This document shows positions 13,424-24,707 of a stretch of DNA of 64,000 nucleotides, one piece after another. The notes beneath the pieces were generated by a model. It worked only from the letters and a program-made list of their open reading frames with translations. It ran no database searches and was not told the origin of the DNA. Each line of letters opens with the position of its first letter. Position 1 is the stretch's first letter. The stretch comes from Cenococcum geophilum 1.58 (lineage: Eukaryota > Ascomycota > Dothideomycetes > Gloniales > Gloniaceae). A program made the position numbers and the translations under genes. The DNA lies in assembly GCA_001692895.1 (NCBI GenBank), contig KV748182.1, forward strand, positions 2,980,341 to 3,044,340, read 5' to 3'.

Positions 13424-14544
13424 ATGCCCGCTACTGCCATAGTCGAGGACGCAAAGCAACAATCCGCCTCAGCACTCACCTCAGCAAAGAGTTCGTTACA
13501 CGACGCCGAAGCAATCATGAAGTCTGCCACAGAGAATCCCAAGCAAGCAACAACGGACTTCCTCCACACTCCCGTTATGCGAGCAGCACTGCCTTTCATA
13601 AATGGCGGGATTGCAGGCATGACAGCCACCACTGTTATCCAACCGATCGATATGATCAAAGTCCGACTTCAACTCGCGGGCGAGGGAGTAAAAACTGGTC
13701 CGAAACCCACCCCCATATCCGTTGTCCGAGAAATCCTAGCGTCGGGAAAGGCGTTGGATCTATACACCGGGCTGTCAGCTGGACTGCTACGGCAGGCAGT
13801 CTATACGACGGCGCGCTTGGGTTTCTTCGATACATTTATGGAGGCAATGGCCAAGTCGGCGGAAATGAAAGGCCAAAAGGTGGGATTTAAAGAGCGGGCC
13901 GGTGCTGGTCTAGCTGCGGGTGGCCTAGCGGCAATGGTTGGAAATCCTGCCGATCTTGCACTCATCCGCATGCAGAGCGATGGCCTGAAACCTGCGGCTG
14001 CGCGTGCAAACTACACGTCGGTAATCGACGCATTGATCCGAATCTCGAAAAACGAAGGAGTAACCAGGCTGTGGGCCGGAGCATACCCGACCGTTGTTCG
14101 CGCTATGGCACTGAACTTCGGACAGCTAGCTTTCTTCAGTGAAGCGAAAACTCACCTCCAGCACACCTCGCTGTCTGTGCGTAATCAGACGTTAACAGCA
14201 TCGGCAATTGCGGGTTTCTTTGCCAGCTTCTTCAGCTTACCTTTCGACTTTGTGAAGACAAGGTTGCAGAAGCAGACAAGAGCGCCAGATGGCACACTGC
14301 CATACAAGGGAATGTTCGACTGCTTCGCGAAAGTTGCCAAGGATGAAGGTCTGCTAAGGTTCTATCGTGGCTTCGGAACATACTACGTTAGGATAGCCCC
14401 ACACGCGTAAGTCAACCCTAGCACGTGGCGCTGAAAAATGACAGGTGGAGGCATCTCGGAAGTATATGACAGCTAGACTAACTTTGGCTTGTTAGCATGG
14501 TAACACTTATCGTTGCGGACTACCTCGGCTTCATAACGAAGTGA
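13424..14544 (+). CDS. Mitochondrial 2-oxoglutarate/malate carrier (SLC25 family)
   Basis: Inner-membrane antiporter expected to exchange 2-oxoglutarate for malate, linking the TCA cycle to the cytosol. Two exons (13,424-14,406 and 14,496-14,544) joined across an 89-nt intron (GTAAGT donor, CTAAC branch site at 14,478, TTAG acceptor) give 343 residues. The three mitochondrial-carrier repeats each show the Px[DE]xx[KR] signature or a variant: QPIDMIKVRLQ, NPADLALIRMQSDG and LPFDFVKTRLQ. The second repeat, ending ALIRMxxDG without the usual Lys, is characteristic of the oxoglutarate carrier subgroup (human SLC25A11) rather than dicarboxylate or phosphate carriers. The last exon encodes only VTLIVADYLGFITK after the split Ala-Met. 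I chose MPATAIVE as the start; an in-frame ATG at 13,352 would add 24 residues without carrier homology. No disabling changes are seen. Confidence 0.92.
14407..14495 (+). other. Intron of the carrier gene
   Basis: The intron is bounded by GTAAGT and GTTAG with CTAAC 14 bases before the acceptor. Without its removal the frame ends at once and the last transmembrane segment is lost. Confidence 0.9.
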
Positions 14545-17217
14545 AAAAGCCTCTATGGAGATGATGAGGGTCGTAGTGGACGAATGACGAGTTCGGAATA
14601 AAACAGCTGCACTGCTGGCGTTTTCCTTCTCTCAGGAGAGCATGGATGGTATGTTGAATATCTTCTGCGGCGAACTTGGTTAATTCCCTTTTTTTTTCCC
14701 TTCTTCGCAATTCCCTTCGAGGCTTTTTCATGGGACTTCTCAGGCAGTAGCCTTTCATTCGAAATGGGAATCATAGGACAGTTCTGCGTGCGATGGCTAT
14801 CGGGTGTACATAGGTTTGCAATGGCATGGTTCAACTTAATAGAAAAGTAGCTGTTGCATTGAATGGTGCAAAGTACAAAGTACAGCAAAATAAAACTTCT
14901 ACCCGCAGGTATAGAATCCAACCCATTTTCTCCCTAAGATGCTACAGCCTAAGATCAAAAATTCATTCCAAGTCTTCAAAAAATCTTTTATACCCTTTCA
15001 TCAATCGTTATGGTATTCTTTTAGTGCTACAAACTTTATAATTATTTTTTAGGATAACTATTGTATGTTCGTTCTATAAGAGCTATGGCTTATTCCAAGC
15101 CGTCGTCCTCAGTGCCCTCACTCCTATGACATTCTTTCATGCTTGTATTCTGTTGAAGAGAATGCTATTAGCACCTGCCGTAGAATCGTGACTGAATTTT
15201 TCTCCAACTACCTCTGCTTCCACTGCTTTCCCTTCACCAGTCCCCAACCCGTTTCATCACCACCTTATTCACAGTCGTCCATTTTCTCTTCTACACCGTT
15301 AGATGTAGCCTTCTAATGCAGTTGTCATGTCCGGCTAGGAGTTCACAAGCTTATAAGCCCTCAAGACTATAAGTCCTCGAGACGCTGCTGTTAGTACGAC
15401 AATCGTCTCCTTGAGTCATGTTTCATCTATCTACGTCTCCGGGAATCCTATGGCACTTCCAGTTAGCCTCAAGCACAGTATCACTGAATTCTAGGAGTGA
15501 TTTCTATGACATAGAATTTCTAACACATGTAGCCCACCATGGCTGGCAGAATAGCTGATCACAATACCCGATTTTTATAACCTCTGGAGAATGCTCACCT
15601 CGCAGGATATGCCACAGTCTGAACCAAAGCGAAGCGTGCAATATATATCTGGAAACTTGAATGACCTATTCAACTAGAAACAAGTCGTTAGCTAGCTCTG
15701 GTTCGCCGTCTTCTCCTGACATAGGAAGTGCTCTAAGCAGATTATCGTTCTCCTTTTAACAACTTTCTGAATCTATGGTTTAGACGACGCTAAAGGTTAG
15801 AAGGGGTTGAGTTATCGGCGTCTGCCAGGCCAGGCATAACCACTGTACATGATAATCTAGGCATATAGGACGAATCCAGATGCTCTAGAGAACAGCCAGG
15901 GGCTGATGTACGAATATTTGCAAACGATAATGGTATGGAAGACTTTAAGAGGGTCTTGTCTCTGTCATACATCCAAAACGGCCTAACCCAAGCATTTCTT
16001 AAAGAAAAATGTTATAACTGCTCTGAGGGGCATTTCAGCCTATTTAATCTCGCCAAAGTCCTGCTTTGAAATACTTTTGCAACTCAATGCTCACAGACGT
16101 TAGAAAAATATTCTTTTCTTTGCTAGTATAGCAGAACAGAGACCCACTGCCTTGGAATTAAACCGGGTATAAGCACCAGAACGCAAACCCAATATAATTT
16201 TTCCATGTTCTTATTTGGAGATGATTTCGTTGCTTCCGGCTCCACGATAAAGATTGGAGATATTCCACAGGAGGTCTCTGAAACCGCCTAACCAAAAGTA
16301 TGCTACTCACCCCAAGCCGCGGAAGGTATGTCTAGAGCGGGCCTCGAGCTGATAAAAATAGGTTATTTTTTCCATTGAGATTTTTAGTATAAAGCCAATT
16401 AATATTAGAGAAGAGTAAAAATATTCAGAAAATTGGAAGGATATTGAACTAGCTAACTCGAGCAGCTATCAAGATTCAGGAGTAGGAAGAAGTGAACATG
16501 AAGTCACAAGGAGATTCAAGTAGGCATAATTCGATCATGCTCACGGCCACATAATATGAACTAGTGTTGTATGCCACTCTAGCACGCTTGAAGGTGTTTG
16601 ATCAGGTGTGAGTGGTATATTGAGAGGTAATGAACTGTTCTCTGAAGGTATTTAGAGTGGCAGAGATTGGGCTGAGTCGCGTAGCAGCAAGGACATCGAG
16701 ATTCATCTGAAAGCGAGATAATTTAGCACCATCTAAAGTTATATGCTTTGCTTCTTCGATAACCTAGTACGTGTTTTGCTCTCCTGCTTGTATCTGACGG
16801 GTTTTTAGTTGATGGCGAAAGGGGTTATGATGTTAGAGGAACAAGAAGGTAGGGCGACCGCAGGCGGGATGCAGGATCGCTGGAAGGATAAATGCCGGTA
16901 GTGGCTCCTTACACCACTGTATTACTCGTCCTCGTTCTTAATTTATTCCACCTTTTCTGCTTCTAAGAATGAGAGGGAATTTTTCAATCGTATCTACAAA
17001 AACTGAAATCGGCCTAGCCGATCTGTTACTTCTCCAAAACGCGTCTTTAACATCTAGCGAGACGGACAAAGGGTCTTAGTATAGGCCTTTGAGTGCCTTA
17101 TACAGTGATACATCACCTCTTGGCCCTTCGGCAAAGCTACAGCTTTCGTAGGACCTGCAGCATCTCCTGCAGCAACCTCACCCAACTCCCAGCTCACCAC
17201 CAGTCATCATCGCCGCT
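14545..17217. other. Gene-poor stretch; no supported gene
   Basis: Ordinary to slightly AT-rich DNA after the carrier. The first 500 bases include T- and A-rich runs suitable for a 3' untranslated region. Short open frames at 14,531-15,041 and 15,790-15,972 have no recognisable domains. Pieces of 15,400-15,700 look as if they once coded, with several interrupted frames, but I could not assign a family. Confidence 0.5.
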
Positions 17218-18440
17218 TCACACAAAAGTCTCCTTCGCCATCTTAATGTAACTCCACTCCTTCGTCCAACTCAACACTAGTGTTTTACCTCTCACATCAT
17301 ACCCCGGATACGCATGCCCGCCGTATGTGTACAGCTAAGTGCCTGGATCTGTCTTATACAGCACCTGCCCGGTGCTCCACGTGCCGTATGAAAAACCGGA
17401 AAGACTGGAGCGCATGCGAAAAGTAGGGTCAGCCCAGCCATTCATGTAGACGGCCAGAAAAGTCTTGAAGGAGAGTAGAAAATGTCGCTGCAGGAGTATT
17501 TGCCGGTAAAGATGGCACTAGGCCGTGGAGACTCAAGCGCTGACGTTACAGTATCCATGCTACAATACCTAAACGGGTTAGAGATGCGACAGAGTAAGAG
17601 AGGATACCATGGGGAGGGGAAGAGCAAATACCTTTGAACAGCCCGTCATGGAGCTTTGATCTGCTCAGGCAACGAAGGTTCTGGCTTGGTCGGTACTAGA
17701 GGCAAACGCCAATGGCTTGTTATTGTATGGGGATACTGTTGCACCGAAAGCACCATAGGCTAGCTCGCCGGGCTAGGCAAGAGTTGGTCAATAAGCCATA
17801 CTTCTGTTGGTAGCATGGAGAATCAACATACATAAAAGACCTGGGGGGGGGGGGGGGGTCGTTCGGTTGAAGACTGGCCCAGAAGTATCAGCCGTTACAG
17901 TGATCAGAGTACTGTAAAGGCTCGTCCCGGTACCGGTATTATCAATGATGACGGTGTTGGGCATCATCACCCTTCTTTTTCCGCCTGAGAGAACAACGAT
18001 GTTACCTATAATTATCAGTAAAGTTAAAGACTAGTACGAGGAGTGATTATCGAAATTGCTCACTAGAGGGCCAACAGGCGACGCGGGATCCGTCAGTACC
18101 GAGATGGACGTTGGTGTATGCTGACTTGTTCGCTGTGAAAGGAATCGCTAGCTTTGGAACGCCATTTGATCCGAAATCCGTCAAGGCCGCAGGAGAATTG
18201 GTATCAGACTGTTTGAGAGAATTTTATCAGAAGTGGTTGTTATTTAATCACCATATCAAATAAAGACCATACATATACAGCAGGGTCTGAAGTAAAACCT
18301 TTCAGCCCTCCTGTGCCGTTCGAAGTCGACGTATCGGAGAAGACGATAATGTTCTTGCTGTTGATAGATCCCCACCGCCCCCATCCCGCGCCACATCTGG
18401 AAATCCGGAATCAGTGGCTTGACCAATTGAAGAAACAGAA
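17218..18440 (-). pseudogene. Decayed DUF4185-like protein gene
   Basis: Reading the minus strand from about 18,435, frames give IGQATDSGFPDVARDGG, then SKNIIVFSDTSTSNGTGG, ALTDFGSNGVPKLAIPFT, FLAVYMNGWADPTFRMR and finally LYTYGGHAYPGYD...LVLSWTKEW, ending in TGA at 17,218-17,220. The pattern (a DGG start, FSDT, a display-of-activity centre and a LLSWT end) resembles secreted fungal proteins with DUF4185, a five-bladed-propeller-like family of unknown function. That assignment is from memory of the family and is tentative. Candidate introns lie near 17,570-17,632 and 18,210-18,280. The gene is broken by single-base shifts near 17,465 and 18,370 and by stops at Trp-like positions, for example before LYTYGG. 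A 16-G run near 17,843-17,858 adds uncertainty. Confidence 0.5.
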
Positions 18441-19386
18441 AGTTGGAGGGAGATTAGCTCGGGCAACAAAGGCAAAGCTCAACTTTGCTAAAAAATACTA
18501 GGGCGAACGGGACGAATGAAGAGAGTATTACGAATCTATCAAACGAATGGACTGCTAAAAAGGACGGTAATAAATGAATGGCAAGAGGGAAATGAGAACT
18601 CCTGTTTCTGCAGGACACAGTGTTGAAGGAAAAGAGTTGAGAATACACCAGGGCCTACTTCCTATATGTTTATACATCGGTAGCTTGTATATGAAATCTA
18701 CGATCCTCTAACAACCCGGTTTTTAGTGCTCACATACTAGAAAGCATCGAGAAAGTTGGGTCAACGAGCATCTGCCCTACGAAATTATCTGGATCGGTCG
18801 CTGCGGGCCTAGTGGCTCCGGCGGGATTGAAGCTTTACCGTCATGTGGGATATGGAAACTTTATTCTGATTGCTTAATATTGAGAGGAAAAATTTATGAA
18901 GCCAAATTCTACATTTTGACAAAATTTAACATTGAAAAACCAGAAACAACGTCGAAAGTGCTACAGTGATTATCGTGAGCAAAGTTGAGAATAGGGGTGA
19001 AACAACCGTGGGTCAAGCCATGCTCGTTTCAAGCCACCCTTAATTTCCGATCTCCGATGGACATGCCCCTCATTAACACCCTCGTAACCATTCATTCTGG
19101 GGAACCACAGGTCAGCCGCATTTCTCAATCGCGTAATATTATGGATTTACGAATGTATTCAAGACATGATCAAAGGATTAGTTTAACTGACTGGGATGAG
19201 TTTTGGGATACATCGGACCCCAAACTGATGCTTACCGACTTAGTAATCTGATTTCTGAAAATTAAAAAGCGGTATTCTTACATAAATGGACTTAGACGCG
19301 TCTACCTTCTTACGCTAGCAAATTAACTGCTTCTAATCGCGCTACAGGTCCCGCAGGGTGGCTCTCACATAGTTCATAGGCCGCCA
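18441..19386. other. Intergenic stretch between two pseudogenes
   Basis: I see no gene. An open frame at 18,985-19,251 (plus) has no recognisable motif. The composition is ordinary with short A/T runs. Confidence 0.45.
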
Positions 19387-20890
19387 TTACTTCAAATACG
19401 CCTCTACGACTCCATAATTGATTCCAGGAGATGTATGGACTTTGTCGAGCTTGAATCCAGTATTGTCTAAGTCCAGTCGCTTTTGGTACGCTCTCGTCCA
19501 CTGGGAGTCATCATGGTCATGTTGAACCAAGCAGCTTCGATATTGGCTCCTTGATCCGGGAGATACATCTCTGCGATCAAGAGACGCGACTTTGCAGGAT
19601 CCATCGAGGCAGCAATATCCTTTAGGATGCGAACACAAACTTCATCGGGCCAGTCGTGCAAACATCGTCGAATGTAGTAGATGGGTGCTGCTAAGTTAAC
19701 GCGATTCCATTAGCCATGGCACGTTCCAGTATCCCGATATCAAGACATACCTTTGATAGGTTGCGGAGTGAAGAAGCCATATTTCATCCGCTCTATCCCT
19801 GGAAATTCCCAGCTAATATCGTCGATAACATCTGACCGGCATTGTAGGATTATGCGGCCCTTGATATCTGGACATAACTCCTTTATACGTTGCGTGATAT
19901 GTCCTTTGCCTCAACCGATATCTACTACCAACGGAGTCTCGTCATCGTTCTTAAATTTGCTGAGCTCGCCTGCAAATGGAAAGAGGCCCACGGTAGGCAT
20001 CGCCGCCTGTGTCTGCGATTGCATGACGTAGTCGAATGCCTTGGTTCGCTCCGGGAATTGCGCCATGTACTCCCACATTGTTTTACCTCCGGTCCTATGG
20101 GCAAATGTATATGGATTATTCGTCTCGGATTCGGGGTTCTTCTAGCCGCCCTGCTTGAGAAACTTGGGTAACTGCAACATCGGAGGCCAGTACTCATCGC
20201 ACCTGAAGGGTAGAGGGAGGTTAGTAAAACACGGAGTAGTGATGTTATCCTCGCAAGAAATGAAACGAACTCACATAAGCTTTAGTACCCTGCGGAGTGC
20301 AGGCACATTGTACATTTGAGAGAAGGGCGTGTGTGCTTACGCCTGCGGCGCAAACTTCCGAAAAGGGCCCCGGGATAGTGGTAACCCTCATGAGACGAAC
20401 TTTTGGATACGTCAAACCAGTAGCTATCAGATTGCTTGAGGAACCCGGTTCTTTCACTCACCCAACAGCAGCTCGTCAACACCCAATGCTTCAGCTAATT
20501 CAGACGCGGCCATGCTTGTCCATCCATGGGTAGCGTATCAAACACGCCCATTTCGAGTAGTGCTCGACAGGCAGATGTATGCGACATCTAGTAAATTTTC
20601 ACCTGTTAGTGACCATACAATCTCCTGAGACATTCAATGGTGTGCGCTAGATCAATTACTCTCTCAAAGTGTTCAAACAAGGTATCGACAGGCCCTCGGA
20701 TGGCTCGCAATAGCTTCCACGCTTCCAAAACCAGAGCCATCCGTGCCTCTCCCGCCTCTCTAATCTCTTGCATTCCGCTCTAGCCTGCATTCTTTGTCGA
20801 GATTTGTGCATACAACTCCGCAGCTATGCTGACGTCTTTGAGCGACTCTTGGATGGCGGCATTCTACCCCGCAATAGCTTCTGGGGTACT
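19387..20890 (-). pseudogene. Decayed O-methyltransferase gene (COMT-like, Methyltransf_2)
   Basis: The intact family transfers a methyl group from S-adenosylmethionine to a hydroxyl, often on polyketides. Minus-strand frames read, in order, AIRGPVDTLFEHFERVIDLA, then AASELAEALGVDELL, HTPFSQMYNVPALRRVLKLM, YWPPMLQLPKFLKQG, WEYMAQFPERTKAFDYVMQ, VVDIG.GKGHITQRIK, then LHDWPDEV-like and DNTGFKLDKVHTSPG, ending GVVEAYLK and TAA at 19,387. These are the dimerisation and winged-helix part, the SAM motif I and the catalytic-His region of fungal COMT-like enzymes. Candidate introns lie near 19,695-19,750, 20,205-20,275 and 20,580-20,625. It is broken by TAG at two Gln-like and one Trp-like position, TGA inside SAM motif I, and frame slips near 19,480 and 20,335. 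The start is not clear; the upstream limit is where similarity fades. Confidence 0.8.
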
Positions 20891-21256
20891 TATCCTTGCC
20901 AATGTTGGATGCCGATTCTATTGTCAATACCTCGCGAAAGCAAAATGATATGCAGATACGGCTGCAATACTAGTTGGGATCCCGAGACTTGAGGCAAATA
21001 TATCACAAGATGGGACGCAAAAGAGTAGTGTTGGTGAAACTCAGCTCAGGGCCTTAAGCTCTTTTATTCTTTTACGATACCTTGTCAGAACGCAAAGCTT
21101 GCTGCATCTAGACGGAGTGCGATACCGCAAACCCGGAACCTCTTAGCTGGGCTGTCTGCACGTTGCTGATTTGAGGCCGGCCTGCATCCCTTCTCATTTA
21201 TGGTTACGGTATATGTCGAGTCGCGAAGATCACTGCTCTAGTAGAGGCTAGGCGGG
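20891..21256. other. Intergenic stretch without recognisable gene
   Basis: The DNA is of ordinary composition. It may include the lost start region and promoter of the O-methyltransferase pseudogene on its left edge. Confidence 0.4.
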
Positions 21257-21400
21257 TATCCCTTAACCCGCTGGCGTCCTACCTTATCGATAAGGTTATG
21301 GGTCCGTGCATGCAACACCAAAAGTTCGTTCAATCTAGGGTTCCTCATTGGCTGGGGCCTTATCGATAACGTTGCGCCATAATTGACGGGTTAAGGGATA
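21257..21400. mobile_element. Small TIR element (MITE), copy 1 of 2
   Basis: This 144-bp unit starts TATCCCTTAACCCGCTG and ends with the inverted form GACGGGTTAAGGGATA. Counting the outer TA as the target duplication, the TIR is TCCCTTAACCCG. Inside is the palindrome CCTTATCGATAAGG and, near the right end, GGCCTTATCGATAAC. A second copy with the same ends and the same internal CCTTATCGATAAC lies at 33,112-33,264. TA duplication points to a Tc1/mariner-class mobiliser, which is an inference. It has no coding capacity. Confidence 0.75.
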
Positions 21401-21432
21401 GAAAAAGGAATAGACAATCCTTTCGAAAGGTC

Positions 21433-21958
21433 TATAGTAAAAACTCTTTAGTACGATATTTGATTACAACGATATACTCTGTATTACGATCTACATCTCT
21501 TTACCAAAACTTTTTTGGTGTATTTTACGATAAACTGACTTCTGGTGATATCGTTAAGTTCCTGCCACCAAAATCGGTTTAACCAGAAGAAATTTTGTAT
21601 GGGGGGGCTATTTGGCCCGTAAGGTAGATACCCTATGCCCTTTTCGGATACCTGGTGACGTGTTGGCCTCCTTTTTCTTGCCTACTAACGCAACACGTGA
21701 CTTTATGTATAACAATACCATCGGTCCAGTAAAACCCCATTATAACGATACGAGATAGTTGAGAGAGGCTTTTTGGCGCGTGAGTTACTTTTAGGATAAG
21801 ATTCTTCCCTATTTGTCGTGCACGGACGTATGTTATAACAATACCACTAGTATAACGATATAATTGGCCGTACCAACCGTATCGTAGTAGAAAGATTTTA
21901 CTGTAAAACGATTCGCTTGGCCGTACAACCCCTATCGTACTAACCAGTTTTTACTGTA
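21433..21958. mobile_element. Pogo/Tc1-like non-autonomous TIR element
   Basis: The left end TATAGTAAAAACTCTTTAG and the right end, read on the other strand, TACAGTAAAAACTGGTTAG match over about 25 bases including the following TACGAT. Both start with TA, so a TA target duplication is likely. CAGTA(A/G)AAC ends are typical of pogo-type elements. The inside has no transposase frame. A second, inner pair of similar ends (CCAGTAAAACC at about 21,727 and TTTTACTGTA ending at about 21,905) suggests a smaller related element nested within it. Confidence 0.7.
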
Positions 21959-22707
21959 CCTGCGGCTTGGAGTGGGCTGTTCTATTGTGTTCCCCGAGAC
22001 TATCACTCTCCCAACCACTAGGATGCTGGGGGAGGTTATCGCACTGGGGAGGCTATCATGATGCGACTACTGACCCTGTCTGAATCGGATTGAGGAAGCC
22101 GTGGTGGATCTATATTTTGGAAAGCAAAAAGAGGGAATGTTCGTTATCTATTGCACTGTACTTCTGCTTCGAAAAGCAACCACCTTGGCAATTAGTAACG
22201 CCGGCTAGGTTCTACACAGCTGAAGCGAGCCGTTTTTTCCTAGGTCGTCCCGATGGCACCAGCCAAGTTCCCACCTACGTAATCGGATTGCTCCCCAAGA
22301 CAGACGTACCTACATATTTGTACAACATAAATGTGTCTAGAATACGCACTGGGTAAAATTTCAAGACTTATTTTTTGTCTCCTTTCAAGCACTTCTTACT
22401 TTTTGTTAATAATGCGCCCCCGCTAGGCCTGTCGGTTGTTAGGCGATCCGCTATGCCAACCGGCACTTTTTCTGTACCCTGGAAAGGATCAGCGCGATGT
22501 GACCGGAAAATGATACTGGCGATCTCTGTGCCTGGCTACCGAATTCTATCCCACGAACTTTATGTTTCTATCATGAGTTACTTAAGAGGATGCTTCTCCA
22601 AAGAGCTGTTGAGCAGGATTGCATAGCTTTCTCTCATTCCCTTCTATCGACACCGTCTTCGATTCATTTCCAAGTGTCATTATTTGGTCTCTCTGTGGTG
22701 ATCTACC
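21959..22707. other. Intergenic stretch upstream of the rhodopsin-like gene
   Basis: No gene is supported. Open frames here are short and lack motifs. The last 150 bases would hold the promoter and leader of the gene starting at 22,708. Confidence 0.4.
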
Positions 22708-24352
22708 ATGTTGATAGATTATTCTCACGTACCGGCTACGACGCCTCCTCCAGGAGTGATAGCCAACTTCGAGCACCCAGACTCGATTGCGTACCAAGTT
22801 ATTGCAGTCAGTCTGCCTTTCACTTGCATAGCTACATTCATCGTTCTCCTACGATTGTATACCCGATTCGTTGTTGTTCGGTCGCCGGGTTCGGATGATT
22901 GTGGGTTCCTTATATTCCTCGTAAATATCTGATGACTAACCCAGGCGAATATAGTATTCATTACCATTGGGCTAGTAAAGCTTGCTAAGCATATTTGACC
23001 GTGGGCTAGCACTGATTTTTATCTAATAGCTTGTATCCTGGGCATTCTGCAGTCTGAGAATAGCAAGTACGTACAACACAGATTTCACTTCAGAAAGCAT
23101 TAGAGTAACTAAAATGTATTCAATTCAGATATCCCATATGGCTATGGCGTCCACCTTTGGGAGCTCTATATCCCAAAACTAAGGCCTTTCCTTATTGTAC
23201 TGCACCCTTTTCGCTTCCCATAACCGCCTCACGGTGGCTAACAACTCCCAGATCGACCTCTTAGGCCAGGACTTCTACTTCATCGGCACTTGCTTCGTCA
23301 AAGTCTCGATCTTGCTCTTCTACCTTCGCCTCAACCCGGACAAGACTTTCCGCACCGCCGCTTACTGCATCATAGCTTTTGACGTCACCTACAGCTTCAT
23401 CAGCATCATCGTATCCACATTCGGCTGCACTCCAGTTGCTGGCGGCTGGGATTTGTTGGTGAAGAGCACATGCGTTAATAAGAAGGCATATTATTACGTT
23501 CAAGCTGTCTGCAACATTGCCACAGATTTTGCCACCTTAGGGTTGTCAGTGCGGATGTGTTTGAGGCTGAACGTCAGTAAGAGGCAGAGATACTTGCTGA
23601 TGATTTTGCTCGCAGTGGGCAGTTTGTGAGCTTATCTCGATGAAACGCAAGAGCGGGAACCAGTAATAGCATCTAACAGAAGAAACAGTGCTTGTATCGT
23701 TAGCGTTGTCCGCTTGGTAACTATGGTACCGTCGCTGCACTCCACAGATTTCACCCGCTACAAAGTGGGCGTCGCGGGATGGGCGTAAGTCCTGTCTCCT
23801 TTTAACTCAGCACTTCAATGCTCTCAATTTGACATGCCTTTTTTCCTCCTAGCCTCTCGCTCCAATATTCACTCCATTTCCTGAACGGCCTTTTGACATT
23901 CCACCAGCGAAGTCGAAATCAACGTCGGCATAATCTGCGCTTGCCTCCCCACCCTAAAACCACTCCTTAACCGCCTCGCGCCCCGCATCTTCGACTCGCC
24001 CTCCTCGCAACCACCCACCTCGTCCGAAACGCCCAAATACCCCGGCTCCTTTCCCATGTGGCGGCTCTCTCGTTCACACAAGGGCGCGCGCAAGCTCGAC
24101 GAAAGCGAGAACTATTCGACCTGCGACGAAGAGCGCGGCCGTGTGCCGAGCTATGCGGGTTGGGGCAAGGAGGCCGGGCGCGATGTCGAGATCGAAGCGT
24201 CGCAGATTGAGAATTTCGAGAGCGTGCAGCGCACGCTGAATGAGGGCGGCGTGGCCAAAACGATCGAGTATGGTGTCGAGATTAGCTATGCGATAAGCTC
24301 GACGGATAAGGCATCGGAGAGAGCGTCGATGACGGTGTCGGAGAAAGCATGA
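22708..24352 (+). CDS. Fungal rhodopsin-fold integral membrane protein (Pth11-like)
   Basis: Seven-transmembrane fungal protein of the family often annotated as integral or rhodopsin-domain membrane protein; ligands are mostly unknown. My six-exon model is 22,708-22,920, 23,030-23,066, 23,129-23,196, 23,252-23,625, 23,689-23,784 and 23,908-24,352. All splice phases agree, giving 410 residues. Family landmarks are in order: YTRF...SPGSDD at the end of TM1, IPYGYGVHLWEL after TM2, FVKVSILLFYLRL in TM3, VGSFACIVSVVRL and WAEVEINVGIICACLPTLKP. The last is the hallmark of this family, placed before the final helix. The C-terminal tail of about 125 residues is hydrophilic and acidic, likely cytosolic. 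Spacing from the DD to YGYG is 22 residues, as expected when the 109-nt first intron is removed. No disabling change remains in this model, though unspliced frames show several stops. Confidence 0.8.
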
Positions 24353-24640
24353 GCGTGCTCGGTGCAATGGTGAGTGGAGTGTTAGATGGCTTGCAAGTGG
24401 AAAAGTGACGAGCGTGAATACTCGAGTCATGAAAAATCTTAGGGATGCTTGTACTAGAACAGAAAGTGTTTGTTGACCCGAGGTACGAGTGGTCTATTAT
24501 ATTCGGGTCCTGGATTTCAAACTCCGCCAAGCTAGCTTCTGATTGGTTAGAAAGCTGGCTTCTAATTAGTTAAAAACAAGACTGCGCGCGGTAAGTTGTG
24601 GCAGAATCCACGTGATGAACATCAAAATATTATGAACATC
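24353..24640. other. 3' flank of the rhodopsin-like gene and junction to the Helitron
   Basis: No gene is present. A repeated ATGAACATCAAAATAT occurs twice in tandem near 24,615-24,650, just where the AT-rich block begins. It may mark the Helitron's left side. Confidence 0.4.
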
Positions 24641-24707
24641 AAAATATCTTAGTATTGCACCTTCCTTTATTGATACCTTAATTAATACTACTATATACAT
24701 TCTAAAT

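Noticed and set aside
22921..22944. A 24-base intron with perfect GT, TGACTAAC and AG signals in the rhodopsin-like gene
   Set aside because: It is too short for a fungal intron. A 109-base intron from the same donor to 23,029 keeps the frame and gives the 22-residue spacing between the DD and YGYG motifs that I expect for the family.
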